Assembly (NCBI GenBank): GCA_002329155.1
Contig: DCXY01000023.1
Coordinates: 1 to 38,651 of the forward strand
Direction of reading: 5' to 3'
DNA length: 38,651 nt
Source: Stenotrophomonas sp. UBA2124
Lineage (GTDB): Bacteria; Pseudomonadota; Gammaproteobacteria; Xanthomonadales; Xanthomonadaceae
The notes under the pieces are model-generated. The model was not told where the DNA came from. It saw nothing but the letters and a program-made list of their open reading frames with translations, and made no database searches. Positions 1-8,628 of the stretch are shown here, one piece after another. The position numbers and the translations under genes are program-made. Each line of letters opens with the position of its first letter. Position 1 is the first letter of the stretch.

Positions 1-240
1 GAAGCGCAGGGGAGGATTGAGGCGGGGTGCTCTTGAGCTCCCCGCCGCGCATCAGAACAAGCAGGAATCGCTTTCACCTCCTCCCTTGCGCGAAGCGCAG
101 GGGAGGATTGAGGAGGGGTGCTCCTGAGGCTACCCGCTGCGCATCAGAACAAGCAGGAAGCTGCTTTTAACCTCCTCCCTTGCGCGAAGCGCAGGGGAGG
201 ATTGAGGAGGGGTGCTTTTGAGGCTTCCCCGCTGCGCATC
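1..240. repeat. imperfect ~92-bp tandem repeats
   Basis: The block starting GAAGCGCAGGGGAGGATTGA occurs at 1, 92 and 185, each followed by GGGGTGCT, a variable segment and GCGCATCAGAACAAGC. The spacing is therefore 91 and 93 bases, and nearly three units are visible. The array is cut by the left window edge, so the true copy number is unknown. It ends just downstream of the WYL regulator, which reads toward it. The units contain no credible gene; any open frames are by-products of GC-rich sequence. Confidence 0.85.
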
Positions 241-264
241 AGAACAAGCGCAGCCACACGACAC

Positions 265-1230
265 TCAGTCGTAATTGCTCAACGCCAGCGAAAGCAGGGC
301 CTTGGCCTGCTCGCGCAGCGATTGCGGCTCCACGATCTCCGCATCCGAACCATAGTGCAGCACGTCCATCAGCAGCTCGCGCGAGACGCTGTACGGCACC
401 TTCAGCTCATAGCGGCCATCCGCCAGGAACCGCCCCTGCTGCTTGGAATGCCAATGCTCGTCGGCCACCCAGCGCGCGGCCTTGGCGCTGAACACGATGG
501 TTGCCCAGCCCTTGGGCGCACCCGAGAAAATGCCGTAGCTGGCCGCCAGCTGCTCGTTCAGCTCCTCATCCGGCACGTCACGCGCCGGATGGTCCAGCAG
601 CCGCGCCTGATGAATGCGGTCCACCGCGAAACTGCGCACCGCCTCGCGGGTGTGATCCCAGGCGTCCAGGTACCAGTTGTCACGGTAATGGGTGATGCGC
701 TGCGGCGACACCGTGCGGCGGGTGGCCTCGTCGGTGGAACGCGCGCGGTATTCAAAGGACAGCTGCTTGCGCTCCAGCACACCGGAAGCAACGGTACGGA
801 AGCTGGCTTCGTCCAGCTTGCGGCCACGGTGCGGAATCACCCGCACCCGCTCCACCGGCCACGAGGCGGCACCGGCCTGGGCGGCCAGCAGGCCTTCAAT
901 ACGCTGCTGCAGCGGCGCCAGCACCGAGGACAGCACCCCGCCACCCGTGCGCGAGAGCAGGTGCTGCGAGGCCAGCAGGGCGTGCAGCTCCTCCGAACTC
1001 AGCCACAGGCCGGGCAGCTCGAAACGGTCACTCTCCCCGCTCTGGTAACGGAAACCGGCCTCGCCATCGCCTTCCACCGGCGCCATCAGCGCATCGCGCA
1101 GAAAGGCCAGATCACGGTAGACCGTGGCCCGGGAACAGCCCAGTTCCTCCTGCAGCCGGACTACCGTGATCGGGTAGCGGGCGGACTTGAGCAGGCGATG
1201 CAGCGCATTGATGCGTTCATAGCGGTCCAT
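265..1230 (-). CDS. WYL-domain transcriptional regulator (HTH_11 + WYL)
   Basis: A 321-residue DNA-binding regulator of the YafY/WYL family. Residues 1-60 form a DeoR-type winged helix (RYERINALHRLLKSARYP, then CSRATVYRDLAFLRDAL as recognition helix). The central part carries the WYL domain around the DNWYLDAWDH motif, and the C-terminal third is the WCX-type extension. WYL domains are thought to sense a ligand, often nucleic acid or a nucleotide, and many family members control DNA-damage or defence genes, but nothing here identifies the target. I chose the ATG at 1230 because the protein then starts exactly at the conserved helix; a longer frame to 1260 adds only ten unconserved residues. 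It reads away from the DUF481 gene, so the two share a divergent promoter region of about 170 bases. Confidence 0.88.
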   Translation of the reverse strand: MDRYERINALHRLLKSARYPITVVRLQEELGCSRATVYRDLAFLRDALMAPVEGDGEAGFRYQSGESDRFELPGLWLSSEELHALLASQHLLSRTGGGVLSSVLAPLQQRIEGLLAAQAGAASWPVERVRVIPHRGRKLDEASFRTVASGVLERKQLSFEYRARSTDEATRRTVSPQRITHYRDNWYLDAWDHTREAVRSFAVDRIHQARLLDHPARDVPDEELNEQLAASYGIFSGAPKGWATIVFSAKAARWVADEHWHSKQQGRFLADGRYELKVPYSVSRELLMDVLHYGSDAEIVEPQSLREQAKALLSLALSNYD

Positions 1231-1397
1231 GGGCCGATTATGTCCGAGTCTGAACCGCAATGGCGATGGCCATCATGCTTTCGCTGCCAAACGGCAAATG
1301 AAGGGCTCGCCCGGCAAAAGCGGGCCGGAGCAAGCCTTCCGGTATCATGAAAGCGTTTTCATCCCTTATTCCTACATCCGCTCCCGGAGATTTGCTG

Positions 1398-2174
1398 ATG
1401 TCCCTGCGCGTTTCCCTGTTCCTGCCACTGATGTTGTGCGCCCCGCTGGCCTGGGCGGACGACGCCTCCGAGCTGGCCGCCATGACCTCGCCCTGGAGCG
1501 GCAGCGGCGGCGAGCTGGGCTTTGCCTCGGCCCGCGGCAACAGCACCACCGAAAGCTTCAACGGCCGCCTGAAGCTGCGTTACACCGATGATGACTGGGT
1601 GCACAGCATGGACCTGTTCGGCCTGCGCTCCAGCGCCGAGTACACCGAAACCTCCGACGACGGCAGCACCAGCCGCAAGCGCCAGACCACCGCCAACCGC
1701 TTCAGCGGCAGTGCCGGCAGCGCACTGCAGCTTGGCGAGCACCGCCAGATCACGGCCACCGTGCGCCATGAAATCGATGATTTCGCCACCTACGACCGCC
1801 AGACCAGCTTTGGTCTGGGTTATGGCTCGCGCTGGATCGACGGCGAGCGCCTCACCCTGGATTCGCAGATCGGCCCCGGTGTGCGCCGCACCCACAACGC
1901 GGACACCGATGAGGACCGCACCGGCCTGATCGGCCGCGGCCTGTTCGACCTGAAGTACGTCATCACCGACAACACCGAGCTGGTCAACACGCTGCTGGTG
2001 GAATCGGGCTCGTACAACACCTTCGCCCAGAACGACTTTGGCGTGGCGGTGAACATGAACGAGCACTTCGCGCTGAAGGCCGGCTGGCAGGCCCGCCACA
2101 ACAGTGACGTCACCGAAGACAAGCGCAAGACCGACACCCTGACCACCATGAACGTGGTCTACAGCTTCAAGTAA
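1398..2174 (+). CDS. DUF481 (YdiY-like) outer-membrane protein
   Basis: A 258-residue exported protein. Residues 1-20 are a signal peptide ending in AWADD. The remainder is a series of alternating hydrophobic/polar strands typical of DUF481 beta-barrels, including the family pattern GELGFASARGNSTTESFNGR and a final strand ending in VVYSFK with a near-terminal aromatic residue. Family members such as E. coli YdiY are outer-membrane proteins of unknown function, sometimes acid-inducible. The start at 1398 is preferred over the upstream frame at 1347 because it gives a clean signal peptide and has GGAGA eight bases upstream. The gene stands alone, with a likely terminator at 2233-2258. Confidence 0.88.
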   Translation: MSLRVSLFLPLMLCAPLAWADDASELAAMTSPWSGSGGELGFASARGNSTTESFNGRLKLRYTDDDWVHSMDLFGLRSSAEYTETSDDGSTSRKRQTTANRFSGSAGSALQLGEHRQITATVRHEIDDFATYDRQTSFGLGYGSRWIDGERLTLDSQIGPGVRRTHNADTDEDRTGLIGRGLFDLKYVITDNTELVNTLLVESGSYNTFAQNDFGVAVNMNEHFALKAGWQARHNSDVTEDKRKTDTLTTMNVVYSFK

Positions 2175-2232
2175 GTTCACGGCGGGCACCGGAAACGGTG
2201 CCGCGTCCGATGGCCGGGTGCTGCAGGTGAAA

Positions 2233-2258
2233 GCCGGCAGCGCACCGGCCATTTTTTT
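2233..2258 (+). terminator. intrinsic terminator after DUF481 gene
   Basis: GCCGG (2233-2237) pairs with CCGGC (2245-2249) around a seven-base loop, followed by CA and seven T residues (2252-2258). The stem is short but GC-only and the T-run is good. It lies between the convergent DUF481 and hemC genes. Confidence 0.6.
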
Positions 2259-2362
2259 GCACCCTGGCTCCGCAGCGCGTAGTCCCGCTCTGCTGCCGCC
2301 TTGGCGACAAACCCGGCACCGGGAATGGCCCGGCGCCATGGATTGCAGGTTACAGGCTTCGC

Positions 2363-3271
2363 TCAGCGCAACAGCTCGGCCGCACCGCCGGCCAGCAGCT
2401 GCCGCGCCACATCGCGCCCCAATGCTTCCGGGTCGCTGGCCGGGCCCTGTGCCTCGGCACGCACGCTGCGGCCGTCGGCCACGCCGCCCACCATTCCCTG
2501 CAACCACAGGTCATCGCCGCGCCACTGCGCCAGGCCCGCCACCGGCACATGGCAGCTGCCGTCCAACGCACGGTTCATCGCGCGCTCGGCCTCCACGCAG
2601 CTGCGCGTGCCCGCGTCATCCAACGCAGCCACCAGCGCCATCACCGCCTCATCGCCGGCTCGGCATTCCACGGCAACCGCTGCCTGCGCCGGCGCCGGCA
2701 ACCACTGCGGCGGCAGCAGCCGGCTGCGGATGCGCGCGCCCAGTTCCAGCCGCTCCAACCCGGCGCAGGCCAGGATGATGGCGTCGTAGTCGCCCGCATC
2801 CAGCTTGGCCAGGCGCGTATTGACGTTGCCACGCAGGTCGCGCAGTTGCAGGTCCGGGCGCAGGCCGCGCAACTGTGCCTGGCGGCGCAGCGAGGACGTA
2901 CCCACCACCGCACCCTGCGGCAGGGCATCAAGCGTTTCGTAGGTATTGGAGACAAACGCATCGGCCGGGTCGGCGCGGGTCAGGATGGCCGGCAGCGCAA
3001 ACGGCGCCTCCAGTTCCATCGGCACGTCCTTCAGCGAATGCACGGCGCAATCGGCCTCGCCGCGCAGCATCGCCAGCTCCAGCTCCTTGAGGAACAGGCC
3101 CTTGCCGCCGATGGCGGCCAGCGAGCGGTCGAGGATTTCATCGCCACGGGTGCTCATGGGCACCAGCACCACCTCCAGCCCCGGATGGGCCTGGCGCAGG
3201 CGGTCGGCAACATGTTCGCTCTGCCACAGGGCGAGCGGGCTCTTACGGGTAGCAATGCGCAGCGTCGTCAT
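2363..3271 (-). CDS. hemC: porphobilinogen deaminase (hydroxymethylbilane synthase)
   Basis: A 302-residue cytosolic enzyme joining four porphobilinogen units into hydroxymethylbilane, the third step from 5-aminolevulinate toward heme and siroheme. The sequence starts with the typical LRIATRKSPLALWQSEHVA, and contains the catalytic Asp in HSLKDVP, the substrate-binding TSSLRRQAQL and DLRGNVNTRL motifs, and LDGSC with Cys240, which covalently holds the dipyrromethane cofactor (Cys242 in E. coli). The start at 3271 fits the family N-terminus; the open frame continues 20 codons upstream without conservation. It is the last of three same-strand genes (opgH, esterase, hemC), 95 bases after the esterase stop, so co-transcription is possible but the functions are unrelated. 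Confidence 0.97.
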   Translation of the reverse strand: MTTLRIATRKSPLALWQSEHVADRLRQAHPGLEVVLVPMSTRGDEILDRSLAAIGGKGLFLKELELAMLRGEADCAVHSLKDVPMELEAPFALPAILTRADPADAFVSNTYETLDALPQGAVVGTSSLRRQAQLRGLRPDLQLRDLRGNVNTRLAKLDAGDYDAIILACAGLERLELGARIRSRLLPPQWLPAPAQAAVAVECRAGDEAVMALVAALDDAGTRSCVEAERAMNRALDGSCHVPVAGLAQWRGDDLWLQGMVGGVADGRSVRAEAQGPASDPEALGRDVARQLLAGGAAELLR

Positions 3272-3366
3272 GTGGCCATTATCGCCCTTGCCGGAGCAGG
3301 TGGCACCTCCGCGTAGGCAGCAGTGCCCCAACCGCCCTACCCGGCACTGGCTTTAACCAGCCGGCC

Positions 3367-4032
3367 TCAGCCCTGCGCGAAGCGTGCCTGCAGCCAGTCG
3401 CCCAAGGCGTGAATTTCCTCGGCGCAGACCTGGTGCGCCATCGGGTAGCGGTGCCACTCCAGGTGGAAGCCCAGCTCCTTGAGCACCTGCATGCTGTGCT
3501 CGGCCACCTGCACCGGAATCACCGGGTCGGCGCTGCCGTGGGCCATGAACACCGGCTGCGCGGTCGCGCCGTCTGCCAGCTGCGAGGCAGCGGCATCCAC
3601 TTCCGGCAGATAGGTGGACAGCGCCACCAGACCAGCCAACGGCGCGCTGCGGCGCAGGCCAGCGGACAGGGTGATGGCGCCGCCCTGCGAGAAACCGGCC
3701 AGCACGATGCGCTCGCGCGCGATGCCACGCTGCTCCTCACGTGCAATCAGTTCCTCCACCAGCGCCACCGATTCGGCCACGCCCGCCGCGTCGGCGCGGC
3801 TGCGGAAATCCATGCTGACGATGTCGTACCACGCGCGCATCGGCATGCCACCGTTGATGCTCACCGGGCGCTTGGGCGCATGCGGAAACACGAAGCGGAT
3901 GGCCGGCCACTGCGGCCGCACCAGCTCCGGCACAATGGGGGCGAAGTCGTGGCCGTCGGCACCCAGGCCGTGCAGCCAGATGATCGACCACTGCGGCGAG
4001 GCGCCGGTTTCCTGTTCCACCGTTTCCAACAT
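3367..4032 (-). CDS. alpha/beta hydrolase, carboxylesterase/acyl-protein thioesterase family
   Basis: A 221-residue soluble esterase of the phospholipase/carboxylesterase family (PF02230; similar to YpfH and Pseudomonas carboxylesterase II). Visible features are the oxyanion-side motif IWLHGLGADGHDF near the start, the nucleophile elbow GFSQGG with Ser115, the catalytic Asp in HGSADPVIPV and the catalytic His in YPMAHQVC. These enzymes hydrolyse short acyl esters; the natural substrate is not deducible. Two in-frame ATGs lie at 4038 and 4032. GGGAG at 4041-4045 is eight bases from the second and only two from the first, so 4032 is chosen. It follows opgH by 52 bases on the same strand. Confidence 0.92.
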   Translation of the reverse strand: MLETVEQETGASPQWSIIWLHGLGADGHDFAPIVPELVRPQWPAIRFVFPHAPKRPVSINGGMPMRAWYDIVSMDFRSRADAAGVAESVALVEELIAREEQRGIARERIVLAGFSQGGAITLSAGLRRSAPLAGLVALSTYLPEVDAAASQLADGATAQPVFMAHGSADPVIPVQVAEHSMQVLKELGFHLEWHRYPMAHQVCAEEIHALGDWLQARFAQG

Positions 4033-4084
4033 CTGCATCACTCCCAAGGACAGGCTGGCATTATGCCTGTCCCCGGTGAACGGC

Positions 4085-6001
4085 TCAGTCCTGCAGCGGC
4101 TCGCGCAATGCAGCGGCACGCAGTTCGGCGGCACGCAGCAGCAGCGGTGGCGGGTTGCGCTCTTCGGGAATGCACAGCAGGCCCAGCCGGCGCAGCCAGT
4201 CGCCGGCTTTGCGTGAAGACGTCCACGCCACCACCGGCACCGCCAGCGCCATGCCGATCACCACCGGCGCCATCCACGCGGCCAACGACGGCGAAACGAA
4301 ATACGCCGCCACGCCCATCACTACGCCGAACACGCTCAGCCCGCCGTAGCCGCGCAGCAGCGCACTCCACGAGATGCTGCCGTCGTCACGCTGCTGCGCA
4401 TCCCAGCCCGAATCCTTGCCGGCCAGCACTTCGGCCACACCGCGCGACTGCACGTACATCACCACCGGCGCCATCAATGCGGCCAGCACGGTCTCCAGCA
4501 GCATCGACACGAAGGCACGCACCGCGCCACCACAGCCGATGCGCTCGCTGCGCGAGGTCAGCATGGCCACATAGCCCATCAGCTTGGGCGCCAGCAGCAC
4601 GCCCATGGTCAGGGCGAACACCCACACCACGCCGTCCTGGTCCAGCCCACGCCAGTACTTGGTCGGCGCGTAACGCAGGTCCAGGTTCTGGGCCAGATCG
4701 ATGCCGCCGTGGATCAGCGGAATGGCGATGCCGATCAGCATCAGCATGGCCCACATCGGCGCGGTGAAGTAATGGCCGATGCCGATCATCATGTGCACAC
4801 GGCTGAGCCAGTGCAGGCCGGCGCTGCCCACCACCTTGGAGTGCTGCAGGTTGCCCTGGCACCAGCGGCGGTCGCGGATCAGCAGGTCGGTCAGTGTCGG
4901 CGGGCCTTCCTCGTAGCTGCCCTGCAGGTACGGCACCATGTGCGCGGCCCAGCCACCCCGGCGCATCAACGCCGCCTCGACGAAATCGTGGCTCAGCACA
5001 TGCCCGCCGAACGGCTTGCGGCCCGGCAGTTCCGGCAGGCCGGCCTGCTCGGCGAAGGCCTGGGTACGGATCACCGCGTTGTGGCCCCAGTAGTTGCTCT
5101 CGGCACCGTGCCACCAGGCCACGCCATAGGCCATCACCGGGCCATATACGCGGCCACCGAACTGCTGCATGCGGGCGAACGCGGTGCGGCCATTGACCAC
5201 CGCCGGCAGCGACTGGATCAAACCCACGGTAGGGTGCTGCTCCATCGCCGCCGCCAGCCGCACGATGACATCACCGATCATCAGGCTGTCGGCATCCAGA
5301 ATCAGCATCTGCGGGTAGGCACCGCCGAAGCGGCGTACCCAGTCGGCGATGTTGCCGGCCTTGCGCCCTGCATTGTTGGCGCGGCGGCGGTAGAACAGCC
5401 GGCCTTCGCCACCGGTGGCTTTCACCAGACGCTCGAACACCTGCTCTTCCGCGCGGCCGATGTCATCGCGGGTGGTGTCGCTGAGCACGAAGAAATCGAA
5501 GTTGTGCAGCTGCCCGGTCGCGGCCACCGATTCATAGATGGCCTGCAGGCCCGCCATCATGCGCCGCGGGTCTTCGTTGTAGGTGGGCATCAGCAGCGCG
5601 GTGCGGGTGCTCAGCGTCGGCAGCGGTGTGTCCGGGTAGATGCCCAGCTTGCGGCGCCCGCGCAGCAGTGCCTGCAGGCCGGCCAGGGTACCGACGAAGG
5701 ACAGCGACACCCACGCGAACAACGCGACGAACAACAGCAGCAGGCAGCCTTCAAGCACGTTGAGGCCACCATTCATCAGCACGCGGGCCATCATCCAGGT
5801 CGCACCCAGCGTCATCAGCGCGGTGGTACCGAACACATACAGGCGACGCAGGCCGATATTGGCCGGCGAGGTCTGCTGCCGCGCTACCTGCAGCGCGCCT
5901 TCGCGCAGCGACTGCTCGGGCATCTGCAGCGGATGCTCGGCGGGCAGCGTGGCGATGCCGGCGTCCAGCCGCTCTCGAGAAGTGACGGCGCTGTCAGTCA
6001 T
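4085..6001 (-). CDS. opgH: glucans biosynthesis glucosyltransferase H
   Basis: A 638-residue inner-membrane processive glycosyltransferase (MdoH/OpgH, GT2) that polymerises glucose from UDP-glucose into the backbone of osmoregulated periplasmic glucans. After a cytosolic N-terminus come two membrane segments (about 55-105). The catalytic loop follows with MPTYNED (138-144), SDTTRDD (174-180), the DAD metal/nucleotide motif (236-238) and RRWCQGN (378-384), equivalent to the QxxRW signature. At least four further membrane segments (about 405-600) precede a charged tail. The length is shorter than E. coli MdoH (about 850), as usual in xanthomonads, where the gene is also linked to virulence (hrpM). 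No opgG partner is adjacent within this window. Confidence 0.95.
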   Translation of the reverse strand: MTDSAVTSRERLDAGIATLPAEHPLQMPEQSLREGALQVARQQTSPANIGLRRLYVFGTTALMTLGATWMMARVLMNGGLNVLEGCLLLLFVALFAWVSLSFVGTLAGLQALLRGRRKLGIYPDTPLPTLSTRTALLMPTYNEDPRRMMAGLQAIYESVAATGQLHNFDFFVLSDTTRDDIGRAEEQVFERLVKATGGEGRLFYRRRANNAGRKAGNIADWVRRFGGAYPQMLILDADSLMIGDVIVRLAAAMEQHPTVGLIQSLPAVVNGRTAFARMQQFGGRVYGPVMAYGVAWWHGAESNYWGHNAVIRTQAFAEQAGLPELPGRKPFGGHVLSHDFVEAALMRRGGWAAHMVPYLQGSYEEGPPTLTDLLIRDRRWCQGNLQHSKVVGSAGLHWLSRVHMMIGIGHYFTAPMWAMLMLIGIAIPLIHGGIDLAQNLDLRYAPTKYWRGLDQDGVVWVFALTMGVLLAPKLMGYVAMLTSRSERIGCGGAVRAFVSMLLETVLAALMAPVVMYVQSRGVAEVLAGKDSGWDAQQRDDGSISWSALLRGYGGLSVFGVVMGVAAYFVSPSLAAWMAPVVIGMALAVPVVAWTSSRKAGDWLRRLGLLCIPEERNPPPLLLRAAELRAAALREPLQD

Positions 6002-6400
6002 CGCGCAGACACCGTGCGTGCCATGGCAGCTGTGTTGTTTCGGGCTGGGCCTGCCGTTGCCGCGTACCGCTGATTGCTTCGGTGTTGCACCAGAAATCCT
6101 TGAATGGGTGTATGAAGCCTGCGGGAAAACTAGAAGATCAAACCTAAACCGGCGGCAAATGCGCTAGGCACCACACCGGGAAAACACCGCCACCAACAGC
6201 GCGGGAGCCCCCTCGACCGCACTGCCCGGCCCTGCCCTGGGCCATAAACCGGCCCTGTCGCTGGCCAGCATCAGGGTGGATTATCCACCATGGACAGCGC
6301 CGGCCCAAGGCAGCGCACCATGCCCACTTCTGTTACGAAGGGCGCCAGCCGCAAGCCAGCGCGCGCCCGTTGGGGTTGGCTTTCAGCCCGGTCGCAGGGC
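6002..6400. other. intergenic region upstream of opgH
   Basis: About 400 bases with no convincing gene on either strand. Short open frames here lack ribosome sites and protein-like composition. It must hold the opgH promoter on its left side and the 3' end of the DUF3817 transcript on its right. I could not pick a reliable promoter or terminator by eye. Confidence 0.5.
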
Positions 6401-6724
6401 TCAAGCCTGCGGGTTGGACAACAGGCCGATGCGCCGGAACCATATTTCCAGCGGCACGGTGACCAGCGGCGGGATTGCTGCCAGCAATGCCACCAGCATC
6501 GCCCATAGCGGCCAGCGCAGCCTGCCCCATGCATACAGGCTGACTGCAACATAAAACAGGAAGGCCACGCCATGCAGCCGGCCGAACAGCCACACGCCCA
6601 TATCGGTGGTCTGCGTGCCGTATTTGAGCAGCATGCCGATCAGCAGGCCGGCCCAGGTGATGCCTTCGATAAACGCGGCGGCGGCAAACAGCTTTCCAGC
6701 AGGTGACATCGGCTTGGCAGGCAT
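6401..6724 (-). CDS. DUF3817 family small membrane protein
   Basis: A 107-residue integral membrane protein with three hydrophobic segments (about 10-33, 44-67 and 73-96). The DUF3817 hallmarks are visible: an FIEGITW-like turn in the first helix, a GRLHGVAFLFYV stretch in the second helix and a basic end (EIWFRRIGLL). The function of the family is unknown; members are usually single genes encoding inner-membrane proteins. The start at 6724 (MPAKPMSP) is a compromise, because no strong ribosome site exists and an ATG five codons later (6709) is equally possible. The longer open frame to 6802 looks non-coding. Confidence 0.82.
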   Translation of the reverse strand: MPAKPMSPAGKLFAAAAFIEGITWAGLLIGMLLKYGTQTTDMGVWLFGRLHGVAFLFYVAVSLYAWGRLRWPLWAMLVALLAAIPPLVTVPLEIWFRRIGLLSNPQA

Positions 6725-6843
6725 TCCAGTTTCATCACAGGCTTGCAGGGGATCGCGGAGTGTAGGGGCTGGCCCGGCATGAGTGAAGCGCAGTGCCTGC
6801 AAGGGCTTGCCAAGTGCCAGCGAACCACGGATTCATGGCCCTT

Positions 6844-7770
6844 CTACACCCAGCCACGCCCCTTGAACCAGGCCAGCGGCACCACGATGCTGAGCAGTAC
6901 CGCGGCGATGGCGATGACATAGCCGTAGTGCCAATGCAGCTCCGGCATGTTGGCGAAGTTCATGCCCCAGATGCCTACCAGCACGGTGGGCGGGATGCCG
7001 ACCACCGAGGCCACGGCCATCACCTTCATCACCTCGTTCTGGTCCATGTTGATCAGGCCCAGCACGCTGTCCAGCAGGAACTCGTTGCGGTCGCCCAGCT
7101 GCTGCTCGAACTCGCTCAGCGAGGCCAGATCCTTGAGCAGCAGTTTGATCCGCTTCGCCGCGTCATCACCAAACCATGCCGGCGGCGATTCCTCAAGGTA
7201 GTTCACCATGCGCAACAGGCCGTGCACGGTGTTGTGCAGGGCACCGATACGGCGCCCCATGGTGCCCACTTCATGCAACATGCCTTCCAGCTGGCGCGAG
7301 GCCGCGCGGCGGCCCTTGGGGTGATTGAACGCCTGCCGAGAGAAATCGCTCAGGGTGCTTTCCTGCGACTCCAGCAGATCCGCCAGGCGGTCCACGATGC
7401 GCTCGAGCAGGCGCAGGAACAGGTCCGCCGAGCCCTTGCACGGATGCTTCGCCAACTCGGCATCAAGCGTATCGAAGGCATCCACATGGTGTTCGCGCTG
7501 CACCACCAGCGCATGCGGGGCGATCACAAAGCCCAGCGGCGCCACCACATGCACACTCTCGTACTGGAAGCGCGGCAGGTTGAGGATCAGCGCATCGCCT
7601 TCCAGCCGCACCCGGCTGCTGAACTCGATCTCGCTGATATCGGCGCGGTCGGGGATGGTGAAACCCACCTGCCGCGAGGCCTGGGCCAGTTCCTCGGACG
7701 TGGGCTGGCACATATCCACCCACAGCGCGGGAGCGGCGCCGGGTACGGCCAACGGGTGGCACTGCAACAT
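6844..7770 (-). CDS. corA: CorA-family magnesium/cobalt transporter
   Basis: A 308-residue inner-membrane divalent-cation channel. A cytosolic alpha/beta domain and a long helical stretch (about 150-240) lead into the first transmembrane helix (VMAVASVVGIPPTVLVGIWG), ending in the selectivity motif GMN at 269-271, followed by the periplasmic loop with MPELHW and the second helix ending in basic residues WFKGRG. This is the complete CorA pattern and nearly the same length as E. coli CorA (316). MPEL favours Mg2+/Co2+ CorA over the ZntB zinc branch, though I cannot exclude that. AGGTG lies five bases before the ATG. The gene is alone and divergent from the acidic protein gene at 7912. Confidence 0.93.
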   Translation of the reverse strand: MLQCHPLAVPGAAPALWVDMCQPTSEELAQASRQVGFTIPDRADISEIEFSSRVRLEGDALILNLPRFQYESVHVVAPLGFVIAPHALVVQREHHVDAFDTLDAELAKHPCKGSADLFLRLLERIVDRLADLLESQESTLSDFSRQAFNHPKGRRAASRQLEGMLHEVGTMGRRIGALHNTVHGLLRMVNYLEESPPAWFGDDAAKRIKLLLKDLASLSEFEQQLGDRNEFLLDSVLGLINMDQNEVMKVMAVASVVGIPPTVLVGIWGMNFANMPELHWHYGYVIAIAAVLLSIVVPLAWFKGRGWV

Positions 7771-7911
7771 GGAAACACCTATTGCGGAAGGACTCGGCCA
7801 GCATGGTCCATCCTATGCCATGGCCAGGTAAAGCAGGCCCGCCGCGCACCCTATTGCATGGGCACACCGGCTTCACGCAAGCTCTGGGCTCCTTACGGCA
7901 ACGGTCCTTCC

Positions 7912-8196
7912 ATGCAAGACAACATCATCCAGATCATCCCGGCAACCGGCTGGGTCGCGGTATTCGAGGAAAACGGCGAGGAAAGCGCGCAGTCGCTGGT
8001 GTGCTTCGCCGTGGTCGAGGACGCCGGCAAGCGCGCCGTGCGCCCGATGCTGGCCAACGGCAAGGCCATCAGCCTGGCCGACACCCTGCCCAACTTCGTA
8101 CGCGTCGAAGAGCTTGAAGCCTTCGAGGACGAAGATGAGGAAGAGGAAGAAGAGGACGAAGAAGAAGAGGAAGACGAGGAAGAAGACGAGGACTGA
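7912..8196 (+). CDS. small protein with poly-acidic C-terminal tail
   Basis: A 94-residue protein of unknown function. Residues 1-70 are an ordinary compact domain (IIPATGWVAVFEENG, then LVCFAVVEDAG); the final 24 residues are an almost unbroken Glu/Asp run, encoded by a purine-rich GAA/GAG/GAC tract. Similar small proteins with acidic tails occur in xanthomonads, but no function is known to me. The ATG at 7912 is chosen because the protein-like composition begins there, although the same frame is open far upstream. A strong terminator follows directly at 8225-8255, which supports an expressed single-gene unit. The repetitive tract could expand or contract by slippage. Confidence 0.8.
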   Translation: MQDNIIQIIPATGWVAVFEENGEESAQSLVCFAVVEDAGKRAVRPMLANGKAISLADTLPNFVRVEELEAFEDEDEEEEEEDEEEEEDEEEDED

Positions 8197-8224
8197 GCCT
8201 CCCCGCCTTCGGCCTGAATGCCAG

Positions 8225-8255
8225 GCCCGCATGCGGTACTGCATGCGGGCTTTTT
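8225..8255 (+). terminator. strong intrinsic terminator
   Basis: GCCCGCATGC (8225-8234) and GCATGCGGGC (8241-8250) form a perfect 10-bp stem with a six-base loop, followed by TTTTT (8251-8255). It lies 28 bases after the stop of the poly-acidic protein gene. Confidence 0.92.
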
Positions 8256-8628
8256 CATGCGCGTACGGGCACAGGCGTGAGGCGCGTGCCGCGCCACAGC
8301 ACGCCCTCGCCGGCCGCAAGCAGCGGGAGTTTTGGCAGCCTGCTTCCGGTGCACCGATGGCCGGACCAGCACCGCCTCCCCGCCACACGACGCAGGCCTA
8401 TATGGGTCATGGCTTCAACGATGGTTGGTATCGCCATAACGCAACGGGGCCTCCGCCAGTGTCCAGTGTGCAGTGATACCCCTTGGCCGTAGCCAGCGCA
8501 AAGGCCGAATCGCAAACCCTGAATGGGAAGGCAGCCGCGCAGCCCGGGCTCTGGATTCGTTCACATCTCCTGTCATAGATTCCGCAGGCAAGGCCACGTA
8601 CTCGCGGCTTACCCATGGAGGCACAGCC
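8256..8628. other. intergenic region upstream of rcnB-like gene
   Basis: About 370 bases without a credible gene; open frames on both strands have no ribosome site and arginine-rich, non-protein-like translations. It should contain the promoter of the RcnB-like gene. Confidence 0.5.

Noticed and set aside
118..1350. 410-codon open frame opposite the WYL regulator
   Set aside because: It is the reverse-strand shadow of the regulator and the left repeats; the translation is Arg/His/Gln-rich with no domain.
6793..7911. Long upstream extension of the acidic-protein frame
   Set aside because: It runs antisense through corA; protein character and the natural start appear only at 7912.
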